Source of the DNA: Isoetes taiwanensis
Taxonomy: Eukaryota > Streptophyta > Lycopodiopsida > Isoetales > Isoetaceae
DNA: 64,000 nucleotides
Direction: 5' to 3'
Assembly: GCA_021234155.1 (NCBI GenBank)
Contig: JAJEKV010000040.1
Location: 8,617,535 to 8,681,534 of the forward strand
The stretch's first letter is position 1, and every line of letters starts with the position of its first letter. The notes beneath the pieces are model-generated. The model worked only from the letters and a program-made list of their open reading frames with translations. It ran no database searches and was not told the DNA's origin. This document shows positions 20,537 to 31,100 of the stretch, in pieces. The translations under genes were made by a program, and so were the position numbers.

Positions 20537-21441
20537 GATGCGATTAAATGAGGAAACTAGAAGCAAATCTTGAAAGCAAATGCAAGGAACCAGGGAAGAT
20601 TAGTCTCCTGCTGCCAAACTAAAGTTACTCCTGCTACAAATATGAAACTGAGAAGGCAAATAATGGTGCTATCAAATAACCGGTCACAGTAATTCTCTGC
20701 AGTCTCTACTCTGAACGCTGATACTAACCAAATATTTCATAAACAACATGGAAATATAAGCACAATTTCTCATTTTGGTTTTCTGCAACTTTTAACAGTC
20801 TGATACACCGCGTAGCATAGGTTCTGTGATTATAGGTTTTGCAAGTGAAGAGTGAAATTGAATTACGTTGATATTAGGTAGATGGAAGGGCAAGGAACTC
20901 AAGTCATCATCTAACCTTTTCTGTCATCTGAATATTAGAGCATCCTATTTCTGACATATAACCAACCATACATGGTGTTTGAATCCATGCTTTGGACATG
21001 CCATGGTCAATACAAACTACAAACATCATGGTGATGGCATGTTCATGCAAAAGCAACAAAATTCAAGTATTAAAACACACATAAAATATGTAGGTTGCAT
21101 GTTTTCAACTCGAAGAGCTGAATGTATATGCATATGCATGAACTGTATTCCAGGTTACCAAATCAGGCTTAGGCATTTGATTGAATAATAGAATAATAGA
21201 ATGTCAGAATCAAGCTTCTCCTCCTGGATATATACTAAGATCATTATATTCCAACTAAAGAATTGCAATTATGTATGTTCTCAGAAATAATAAGAGCATC
21301 TTCTAAAGCTCTACAATTATCATACATTTGCATAAGCAAGATTCTCAAAAACCTGATATCCTCCAGCCTCTGTCCTAATAAGACTACTTTGACCAATATA
21401 AGTAGTGAACTATTTTTTATTTATAACAACCCATTCAATTA

Positions 21442-22928
21442 CTAGAAATGGAGCCCAGCATTGCTGGGCATAGCTAGGAACTATAAATGATACACTGAAG
21501 CAAATTGTTAGTTGAATTCACGTTCTTAAAATCACACAATTAAGAGCATTTGACCACATTTCCACCCCCCCTTCCTTTTTCCTTTTTCTTTTACGTTTCC
21601 ATGCTTTGTTTTTTCTTTTCCTTCTTTCCCCTTTTCGATTTTTTCATTTCTTCTTTTTTCTTTTTCCACTCTTCCATTTGTACGATCTTCCTTTTCCCTT
21701 TGTTTGTTTTCTCCTTCACCATTTTTATTTTTCTGATTTCGCAATCCATTTTCTCCCATTTCTGGTTGCCCTTTCCTTATTCCTTTTTCCTTCTTCACCC
21801 TTTCTCCACCCCTTTAACTTTTCCCTTTTCATTTTTTGCTTCCTTTTCCATTTTTCTATTCCTTGCTTTTTCCCCCTTTTTTTTTTTTTTCTATTTTTCT
21901 CTTTTTTGTTTGTTCCCCTCCCATCCCCTTCCTACTTTTCCTATTTTTCCCCTTTTCCCTTATTTTTCCATCATTCCCTTTTTTCTCCTCCCCATTTCCC
22001 TTTTCCTTTTACCTTTTTACCTCTCTCGTTTCCTCTCCTCCTCTCCCATTTGCTTCCCTTTCTCCTTTCCCTTCCAATGGCCTTTTTCCCTTCCCTTTTC
22101 CTCCTTTCTCAGCCTTTTCTCTCTTCCATTTTTTCCCGTACCATTCTTCCCTCCCATATCCCCCTCCCTTTACATTTTCCTTTTCTCTTTTCCTTTTTCC
22201 ATATCCCTTTTCCCCACCTTTTTTTTCTTCTCCTTTTTCCAGTGCCTTTTTTCCTTTCCTTTCCTCTTCCGTTGTTCTTTTCCCTTTTCTTTTTTCCATA
22301 CCTTCCCTTTTCCCCTTTCCTCGCACTTTCCCTCTTCTTTTTTGTTTCCCTTCATTTTTTCTCCCTTCCTTTTTCCAGTTTTATCTATGCCCTTTTTCCT
22401 TCGCTTCCTTGCTTCTCCCTCTCTTTTTCTTTTCCATTTTCCTTTCTCTTCTTCCCTCCCTTTTTCTCTTCCCCGTTTCTCGTGTCCTTTTTCCCTTCTT
22501 TTTTCTCCTTTCCCCACATTTTTCCTCTTCCCCCTTCCCAGTGTCCTTTTTCGCTCCCTCCTCCTCCCACTTTCCCCTTCCCTTCTCTCTACCCTTTTCC
22601 TCTTCCCCTTTTTTCCTTCCCCTTTACTCCTTCCTCACCCTTTCCCTCTTCTCCTTTTCGTAGTGTCCTTTTTCCTTCCTTTTCTCCCTTTCTTTTCCTT
22701 TCCCCTTTTTCGTGCTTTTTTCCCTTTCCTTTTCCCTTTTTCCTTTTCCTTCTTTCCTTTTTACCCGTGCCTTTTTTCCTTTCACTTTTCCCTTTTCTCC
22801 TCCCTTTTCCTTTTCCTTTTCTTTTTCCTTTTCCTTTTCCTTTTCCTTTTCCTTTTCCTTTTCCTTTTCCTTTTCCTTTTCCTTTTCCTTTTCCTTTTCC
22901 TTTTCCTTTTCCTTTTCCTCTTAAGAGA
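21442..22928 (-). mobile_element. Helitron 2, non-autonomous, largely polypurine
   Basis: The minus-strand 3' end is a perfect hairpin (GCCCAGCA, one base, TGCTGGGC; 21453-21469), then TCCATTT and CTAG, with A/T host bases as required. The proposed 5' end is TCTCTTAAGAGG on the minus strand (plus position 22928), following a host A and fitting the TC start rule. Between lie the 325 bases shared with Helitron 1 and then an almost pure purine strand. No Rep/helicase gene is present. The two elements lie in the same orientation, end to end, as tandem Helitrons do. Confidence 0.65.
21560..22920 (+). repeat. Polypyrimidine tract, 1.36 kb, ending in (TTTTCC)n
   Basis: The plus strand is nearly all C and T for about 1360 bases, with isolated purines. 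The last 120 bases (22801-22920) are a clean (TTTTCC)n microsatellite. Long F/S/L/P ORFs on this strand and K/G/E/R ORFs on the other (up to 482 codons) are by-products of the composition and not genes. Such strand-asymmetric DNA can form triplex (H-DNA) and R-loops. Confidence 0.95.
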
Positions 22929-23096
22929 TCAAAGCATGGCCAATCACAGTGGTAGGAAGTCGTGCGATATATCTCATCCTTCGGAAGCAATCAAATGATC
23001 TCAACCGTCCAAATTAGGGTTTGATTCATGACATACACTAAAACTTTATAATATAATAAGATTTTAAGGATATGGTCTACGATTTTACGAATTGTT

Positions 23097-23958
23097 TTTT
23101 ATTTTTTATTTTTTTTTGAAGGACAAAAGCCAAAAAGTTTATTAATCAGATAAAAAGTACAAAATTTACATGTCTCATCTAACTGTGTAAGCACAAAAAG
23201 ATGCCACAGGGCACGAACCTGGAGCACAATGTACTTACACCAGAATAGAGACTAATGATAAGAATCAACTTGAATATACTGAATCCAAATGTGTTCCATT
23301 ATTTCTGGAACACTCATAGGCTGTCCGTAACACCACGTGCAGATGAATAAATGCCCTGAAAGATGTGATGTCAGCGACGCTGTCACATCCACCATAGGAG
23401 CCAACTAGAACCAAGATGGAATGCCGTCTATTTAGCTGGAGGCCATGCATTGGGATAGGATGCCAAGAGGATGCATCGGCAATCCAATGTACTGTTAACC
23501 AAACCTTGTAGCCAGGACCACGCTGGCTGAACCTCTGGACAATCGAAGAGACAATGCTCAAGAGTCTCAACGTCTGAAAGGCAGAGTAGGCATACTGCAG
23601 ATATGCGAGGATCATAGCGATGTCAGAAGGCATTAACATGCAGGCACCTGTGGATCACCTGCCACCATAGTAGAGAGACTTTAGGGTGGAGCAACCTATC
23701 CCAAAGCCATCGCCATGTACGACACAAAGTGGGCTGTGGAACCAGTAAGTTGCGCCCATCTGGCAACTAGAGGGGTTGTGGTGCTAAAAGAAGGTGATAT
23801 ATTGATCTGATAAAGTGCTTGCCTTTGTGAATATTTTCGTGATAGTTCCACGTCACTCTTTCAGTAACACCAACTTACACTATAAGAGGCAAATTTTCTG
23901 TGACCTTCTCCCATAGAGACACATCCCAATGAGAGAGCAGGAACATTGCCTGAAATTG
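23097..23958 (-). pseudogene. 5'-truncated L1-type LINE (zf-RVT end, poly-A tail)
   Basis: On the minus strand, in order: W-R-W-L-W-D-R-LLHPKVSLL, a frame-shifted RISAVCLLCLSDVETLEHCL then FDCPEVQPAWSWL, then QRRRHHIFQG, a 3' UTR with AATAAA and an A-rich tail (plus strand T runs at 23097-23120). This is the zf-RVT zinc-binding region that ends plant L1 ORF2. The flanks 23081-23096 and 23959-23974 read GATTTTACGAATTGTT and GGTTTTAGGAATTGTT, a 16-base target duplication with two or three changes. The element is therefore complete as inserted: 862 bases, 5' truncated. It landed in an older repeat, also present at 52300-52400. Confidence 0.85.
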
Positions 23959-24916
23959 GTTTTAGGAATTGTTATTTTACATCCATATCGAATCCTCCTA
24001 GAACCCCTTGTTATTGTGCTATATATTCCTTTGAATGTTTAATATCACATGTAGGTTTGTCGACATGGCTACCAACTGTACATGTTAAGTGTATGGATGT
24101 GGCCAATTTGTTTCTCCAGATAAAAATTAGCTCCATCATTTAGCCATTTAAGTTACATTCCCTTGGTATAATGATTCGAAAAATACCATGCTAAACTATG
24201 CTTAGAAATTATTCAGGATAAGTAATGCTAGTATTTTATGTCCCTTAAAATATATAGGAAGACTAAAATGGGAAAAAAAACTACGAAATACCCTTATGTT
24301 TATTGTGAATTTAGTGTCATATAGGTGGATGCTTAAGGACAATAGGTAGAATTATAGAAGTTGCACAGCAAAATAGCAGTTAAAGGTTGTGGTGCCATAG
24401 TGCAACGAGTTTACCTATCATAGAAAGCAAATGAGATTCAATGGCATATGAGCAAATAAGCATGTTGTAAAGATTGGAGACTAAGAAGCAAGACTTTTGG
24501 GTGATCGAAAAACATCGAGATGAGCCGAAGATTGATGCAAAGCTGTTTCTGAACCTGGAAAAACCCTGATGCTTGGGTTGTTGTAGCAGATCGGCCTGAA
24601 ACAAGTGGATATTTGGCTCAATAAGTTTAAAAGGATGTGAAGTGTACACCATTGAATGTGCAAACCATTGAATTGTTTCGTAGTGCATTTGTGCTACTTT
24701 AAGAAAAAGAGTGAAGTTTTACATTGAAGTAAGTCATATTGCATAGCGTGCCTTGTGATTTCTTGGTGTATAACAATGTTTTGACGAATTTTACCATATA
24801 TCCCTGAGTTTCGATCATTTTTTGAGATGCCCTTGGTGGACCTATCATCTGTACTAGATGATCACATACAAAGCAGTTTCTAGCATATCACGCCTAGGTA
24901 GTAGATTGGCTTCCAT

Positions 24917-25004
24917 ATGATGTGTCGAATGCCTAAATGTGATGATGAGTAAAAAGACATCCTTCCCTATGATGTGTCGAATGCCTAAATGTGATGATGA
25001 GTAT
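24917..25004. repeat. Short tandem duplication
   Basis: TATGATGTGTCGAATGCCTA and the following 16 bases occur at 24917 and again at 24969, identical over 36 bases. Confidence 0.9.
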
Positions 25005-25217
25005 TTTGTATCTATCCCTTAAAATTATTCAAACGCCCCTAAGATTTACATTAATTCCCCAAATGCCCTTAAGTTTTCTTTGGATTTCCCATATGCCCTT
25101 GATCCCGTGGATGTGAGATTTTCTTTCTAAAATTACCCCCTTTTAACCCCAAAGACCCTTGTTGACGAGGTCTTAAGGTTATTGACATATTTAGCTTTTG
25201 TTTTTAATTAACATTAG

Positions 25218-25762
25218 GGTTTTTTTGAGATTAAAAAAAGGGCCTTCAAAACATGCCAACTAAGCCAAATGAAGATAAATGAACTACCAATCAGAAATCA
25301 GAGCCTGACGGGTCCAGTCAGCAAAACTGTTATAACTAACTCACTGGATCACATTTTCTAGTATAACTATTGATAGAAAAGTCCAAATGAGCTTTCGTTT
25401 AGTGCAATAGATAGATCTCGTTGAGATCTTTCCAACCTTGGGTGCTTTGCACATATTTTAACCACTTATAATTGTCAAAACTCCAAAAAATATGGTTTTT
25501 ACCATTTTTTACTACCCTACGAGGCTAAAAGATATGTAAACCACCCAAGGTTGGAAAGATCTCAATGAGATCTATCTATTGCACCAAACAAGAGCTCATT
25601 TGGACTTTTCTATCAACACTTATGCTAGAAAATGTGATCCAGTGAGTTAGTTATAACTGTTTTGCTGACTGGATTACCAGTTCTGTTTTCTGATTGGTAG
25701 TTCATATAGCTTAGTCAGTAGTTCTTAGAAGGCCCTTTTATGATCTCAAAAAATCCCTAATG
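25218..25762. mobile_element. Foldback MITE with arms of over 200 bases
   Basis: The left arm starts TTAGGGTTTTTTTGAGAT and the right arm ends with the inverted ATCTCAAAAAATCCCTAA. Within them AACTAACTCACTGGATCACA and CCAACCTTGGGTG, among others, recur in inverse order, so nearly the whole 545-base element folds on itself around a short centre near 25490. No coding sequence. Confidence 0.85.
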
Positions 25763-26472
25763 AGAAAAAGCTGTTCGATCCAAGCCTAATAACTAAATAA
25801 ATAATTTTATATTCCAGTTGAATCAGCATGGGAAAGTTGGTGATATTGTCAATGCTAATGATTCCAAGTAGGACATCAAATTGTAAAATCGAATCTAGAT
25901 ACTTACTTGTATGTATTTAAATGATCCAGATCAACCATCCTGGAAAAGTTGGTGATGCTGGAATAGGGGAAGGAATTACTGTTCTAACTGATCCTATTCA
26001 AACTGTGAATGTCAAAAGACTTGGGGAAGATAGCATAAGTGCGGCAATATGGGAGCAGGATTGCATTACATGGTAACAATGCCATGTTCAGACCAACTGC
26101 TAGGATCTTGGCTGCTAGGGAGGTATTTGAAAAGTATGTCGAATTCAATGCAGAGAGTATGCCACACAAAAGTAGGAGGGATGAACAAGGAAAGGCATTG
26201 AGAAAAGGTTGCCCTCTCAATGTACTCAAAAAAAGTATTTTGGAGGACATAAACTCACTTCTTCGTAAGCTTCAAGTGAATCCTATTGTGCAACCAAACT
26301 TTAGTAGGCTATGAAGCAAGCACTTTAACCACGTCACTATAGATACTTCAAACAGCTTTGCAAAGTGCAACTTGTATGCAAAGCAACCAAGACTTTTCAA
26401 ATGCTTCAAAATTCGGCTAGTCGTTTTCCATACCCCTTCTGACATCGCATACATCACCTGGAGTTGTGCCAC

Positions 26473-26476
<4 letters not shown>

Positions 26477-26509
<33 letters not shown>

Positions 26510-26830
26510 GAGGGGGGGGGGGGGGAGAGGAGGAGGGGAAGGGAAGGCTGTAAAATGAACCTGTCCACAAAATTCACCAAATACCCTTAGGCCCTACATG
26601 TGAGCAATCTATGGTCTTTGTCCTTGCATCCTTCACTATTTTTTAACATCTATAAATCCTCCCTCTTGACATCATCCTTTAAGCAAGAACACTTGTACGC
26701 TTTTACAATACGGCTACGAGCATCGCTGAGCGCTTGCATATCTGAAAAGACCTGTCCCTTGAAGATAAGAAGATTTTGTCTCTTCCAGATGGACCAGATG
26801 ATTCAAGCGGATGTTAAGTGAAAAGCCCTC
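26477..26830 (-). pseudogene. L1-type LINE 3' fragment with long poly-A tail
   Basis: On the minus strand SIWKRQNLLIFKGQVFSD, then MQALSDARSRIVKAYK, matches the C-terminal end of the two other L1 copies in the window (23097 and 52700; compare SIWQRRRLCIFQGVHISD). It is followed by a C-rich stretch and about 31 A (plus strand T run at 26478-26508). The 5' end is truncated near or above 26830. Confidence 0.7.
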
Positions 26831-27207
26831 TTTGCCAACTTGCCCCAAGGACTAGGATAGACTGACAATAGGACCTACTGACTATAAATTGGATCGATTT
26901 GTTGCTTTCCACAAGAGAATCATTGATGGGCTAAGAGTAAATCAATGAAACAAAAAATAGTTTGGTGTCTTGCCATCCTCTAAGGAACCGTGAATAGAAA
27001 TGGGCACCTTTGCTAAAAAGGTGCCATTGATACCCGTTAGAGAAGGGTATTTCATGAAAAAAAAATTGGAGGGCATTGGATGAAATTTAAAACTCTACAG
27101 AGGGATATACATTGACGGAGGTCATCTCAAAAATTTATCAAAACCTAAGGCATGTCCTGAAACTCGTCAAAACATAACGGTATTTTGTAGTTTTTTCCAT
27201 CAGAATA

Positions 27208-27955
27208 TACCTGTAATGAGCTCTATCACCAATTCTGTTTTCTAAGTCATTATGTTGACTCCATTAATTTATTCTTTTGTTAGATATCTTCCATGTGCTT
27301 TATAAATATGCTAGAGAGTAATGTCAATGGTTCTAGATCATATTGGAAACTGAATGTCCAAAATGCTTCACACCTGCATGACACAAACCTTTGTTTATTT
27401 GCTAAGGTTGCTATCTATGGGTTAATATGTTTCATCATTTTCTCGTCAAAGTTCTATTTGGGTGGAGTATTAAGCAAGATTTGATTTAGCTATCCCATTG
27501 CAAGGAATGTACCTTGTCATTTGAGATGTCATGTATGATATCTCAGTTTTATGAACTCATCATTCCAAATCTATGTCAACATAAAAAACTTAAATGATTC
27601 AACCATAATACATATTTGTTCAAAAATCAACTCATAATGTTAATTCAAACAACCAACCCTTATTATTTCTTTAAACAAATCCCTCTAGCACCATATTCCC
27701 TCTCCCAACCCTTTGCCCCAAGCCTGCCCTTCTACTAGTTAAAGTTTAATTTCTATTTTGCTTGTTAGCTGCTTCATTTAATTTTTTAGTGATCTCATTG
27801 TGGAGGAACAAGTACTGACAAATACACAAGTTTGCATGATCACATGAAAAAGAGACGAGGACAAGAAATCATGCAAATACACCCACGTGGTGCAACACCT
27901 TGTCTTGATGTTGTCGTAGTTTACAAAGAAGGTAAGAATACATCAAGCCTAATAC
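27208..27955. other. No gene seen
   Basis: AT-rich spacer. One 63-codon ORF at 27293 has no recognisable motif. Confidence 0.5.
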
Positions 27956-27956
27956 T

Positions 27957-28022
27957 GTTCAAGATTAAAAAATCCCGCCTCGAAGGGTTCCGAGGAAAAA
28001 CCTTATCAGTAATAAGCTTGAG
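27957..28022 (-). repeat. LINE/SINE 3'-end family, stem-loop core copy
   Basis: On the minus strand GCTTATTACTGATAAGG, then TTTTTCCTCGGAACCCTTCG, then AGGCGGGATTTTTTAATC. This is the conserved stem-loop core found in the copies at 31064, 33098 and 49048. The downstream hairpin and the tail are missing. Confidence 0.7.
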
Positions 28023-28104
28023 CAAAATAATATAAATATTATTGTCATAGTTTATTTTGTGTCGTACCAGATAATAATATACAATACATGATAAATGCGA
28101 TGTA

Positions 28105-31100
28105 TTAAAATGTTGTAAAACTATGAAAGCTCAAATTATTCCAGTCTCTCTTCTTGCTGTTAGAAAGTCCAGGAGAAAAGTTTTTGGAGCTTAGATTAAG
28201 ATCAATGTTACATTTATTATGTTCAAGCAGAGTAACTACTTCTGACATTGAGGGCCGCTTATGGGGAAGCGGTTGTGTGCAGAAAAGTGCTAATTCCATG
28301 ATCCTTACAACCTCTTCTTGAGAATAATCATGAAGATCTTTATCGACAAGTTGAAGTAGAAGATTCTTCGTGTAGCTAATACGAGCCCATTCCAATAGGT
28401 AAGTCTTCTCAGCCTCAAGGGATAGTGCATTATCCACATTCTTTCTGCCACTAATTATCTCTAGTAGAAGTATTCCAAAACTATAAACATCTACTTTTTC
28501 TGTAATCTGTCCACGCATAGCATACTCTGGAGATAAGTACCCTCTGTGATGAAGCCATAATACAACGCTTCAGTTAAACATAATATTCAGGTTAAAATGG
28601 TTTATTTTTTGGATGAAGACTTACATTGTTCCAGCAATCTGGGTGCTGATATAGCTCTCTTCTTCTGGAAATAACCTTGCCAATCCAAAGTCTGCAAGTT
28701 TGGGGTTTAGTCCTTTATCTAAGAGAATGTTGCTAGCCTTAATATCCCGATGAATTATCCTCGGTGATGATTCTTCATGAAGATATGCAATACCCTTGGC
28801 AATTTCCAGGCAGATGTTCATTCTTGTTGACCAGTCCATATTCAACCTAGAATCAGGTGGACCTGTAAAGTGGCAAGCTTATTGGTTGAAAGAAAAAAAA
28901 TGTTATAATTCATGAGATTATAGATTTTACCTAGCAAAGCATCTTGAAGATTGCCATTCTTAAGATATTCTAATACCAATATCCTGTAGTCCCCTTCAAA
29001 GCAGCATCCAAGTAGCTTTACTAAGTTACGGTGTTTTATTGATGATACAACAGATACTTCATTTATAAATCCTTGTTGAGTTGACTTAAATGATAGTAGT
29101 TTGATGGCCACTATGGTATCATCTTTTAAAGTTCCCTAACACATGAGATGGTAAGTGGTCTGAAAAGGATTTGTATGCAGAAATGATGTCTAAATAAGTA
29201 CCTTATAAACAACACCAAATCCACCTTCACCAAGCTTGTTCTTTGCATGAAATCCCTCAGTGGCAGCTTCTAGCTCCTTGTGTGTGTATACTTTAATATT
29301 TGTCTTGTTGACAAGATAATCAAAATCTGAAAATCTCAAGCACTATGGTCTAAGGTACCATCTCAACACAGTGTTTAAGTATGCTCTATAAAACATCACC
29401 TTTTTCTTTTACTTGGTCATGAGGGATTGACATCATCTTCTTTTTTCTATATAGGTAAATAATTAAGCAAATAATAATTAGCATTACCACAGCAGCAGCT
29501 ATACTTATTCCAATTTGTTTTCCATAGGATTTAGTTGATAGGCCAAAATCTGCAAAAACAACATAGACGCATTGTCAATAAGCTATTTGACTTCATATCG
29601 GAATGATTCAAAAAAATTTATGGCAAATTCCATTGTCTATGTTCTGATGGCAATGATGATCCCGGCTTACAATTCTTAAAACTGACCATGCGGTGGGAGA
29701 GAAAGACATATGAGTTGCCAACTTGTCTGATTCTATCTCAAAGACATGAGGTTAGGAAGTACCATTTCTAGTTGATTTGTTTGGTAATTCATATGTAAAA
29801 CTATGGTAATATATGGTGATCCACTATCCTAGTGTGGGATAACACATTCTAGTGTGAGATAAGTCATCTTTGTGTGAGATAACTCATCTATTGTGCTCAA
29901 CCTCTTTATATCTCCAGGTGTCAAAAACTGCTTTGTTCAATTGTTAAGTGTTTTAATGGCACTTAAAAGCAACTTACATTAATGGATTATATGCAAAGGC
30001 AAGAATGCACATCCAGTTGTAATTTTGGCCAATGGAGCTACTGCAATGAGTTTATATTTTTCGCAAAATCCAAGTTGTGGTTGGGCTTAAGTTATATTTC
30101 TAAACATCGACTTAATAACCTGTTCGTTTTGTAATCATTGGTTTATGAAGTTTAGTGCAAATATTCCATGTCCCATTTCTGCTCTTCTATTGGAGCTTCA
30201 TAATCTCATAATCTCAAAAAGTAAAAAAGGAATCTTAACTTGCCTCAATTAGTCTCAAAAGAATCTTTGCTACATTTTTAGGACATCTAAGGTACATTTT
30301 TTACGGCATCTTATAGAAACCAGGGAACTCTTATCTCTTTAGTCATAAGGGAATTTTATAAGATACCTCTATTGTGCAAATTTCTAAAGTGCTATTGTTT
30401 TAGAGGTATTTTTTATGGAAATGACTGTAACTCTTAGGTGACGTCCAAATGGGACGTGTTCTTCATATGCATTCCAGATGAGGATGATATCTCCCGTCAA
30501 AGCTAAACCACCTAAATCGGAATCCTGAATCTAATCATGGTCTCCTGGATCTTTACATTTCTTTTGCGTACTAAAAATAACAAAATTTGTGATTCCAAAC
30601 TCAGATTCAAACAATATAGTTTTGGTGGAAAGATTATCATCCTCCTCTAGAATGCATCTAAAAGACACATTCCCATTTGGATGTTCAGAAAAAAAAAGTT
30701 ACGGTTATTTTCATCAAAAATACTATAATTGGGTGCCACTTTACTTCTGAGATGCCTACATAAGTCTAATACGTGTCAAGTTTGAAAACTTAACATTTGC
30801 ATTGGATACATTCATCTATTCTAGAAGTGCAAATATTTCTTGTTTGGAAATCCACATTGCGTCTAGCCCTATTCTATATTTTGTATTGAGCTCTAGGTAC
30901 CATGGAAAATTGGAAAAAGTTCAAGGGCAAATAATGCTCACAAATGTTTTATTGTATTTGATTGTGTCTTGCCGACTTAAACTATAGAGATAGTGATATG
31001 TGTATATATTTTTTCCCCTCATGCTAGACGTCTGTACAGTTTGACAGTGCTCTTATTACTGTCACAATTTCCCCCCAAAAACCCTTCGGGGGGTTTAATC

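Larger units (their letters stand above)
19172..21440 (-). mobile_element. Helitron 1 (3' end certain, 5' end not located)
   Basis: On the minus strand the element ends in a hairpin of the GCCCAGCA/TGCTGGG type (19183-19199, last pair mismatched), then TCCATTT, then CTAG, with host T beyond. On the plus strand the left host base is A. This is the Helitron 3' terminus (hairpin plus CTRR, inserted between A and T). About 325 bases, 19172-19497, are nearly identical to the end of Helitron 2. The interior up to 21440 carries a minus-strand gene fragment, as Helitrons often do. The right limit is taken as the start of Helitron 2 and is a guess. Confidence 0.6.
24271..27207. mobile_element. Element with long diverged inverted ends (MULE-like?)
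   Basis: GGGAAAAAAAACTACGAAAT at 24271, with TTGACGAATTTTACCATATA near 24781 and TTTTTTGAGATGCCCTTGG near 24818, appear as a diverged inverted copy at 27207-27010 (ACAAAATACCGTTATG, GACGAGTTTCAGG, TTTTTGAGATGACC). The left arm has an insert of about 470 bases after its first 30. The interior contains a foldback element and an L1 fragment and no transposase. Long inverted ends without genes fit a non-autonomous Mutator-like element, but no 9-base target duplication was found. Confidence 0.4.

Noticed and set aside
22009-22990. Lys/Gly/Glu/Arg-rich frames on the minus strand resembling charged repeat proteins
   Set aside because: They are the complement of the same tract. No domain, start context or splice structure supports them.
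21550-22998. Open frames of 482, 449 and 275 codons on the plus strand
   Set aside because: They are translations of the polypyrimidine tract (only Phe, Ser, Leu, Pro and little else). All three frames are open at once because stop codons need purines.
26478-26530. Poly-T and poly-G run as a possible regulatory tract
   Set aside because: It is explained as the A tail and C-rich 3' UTR of a minus-strand L1 fragment.
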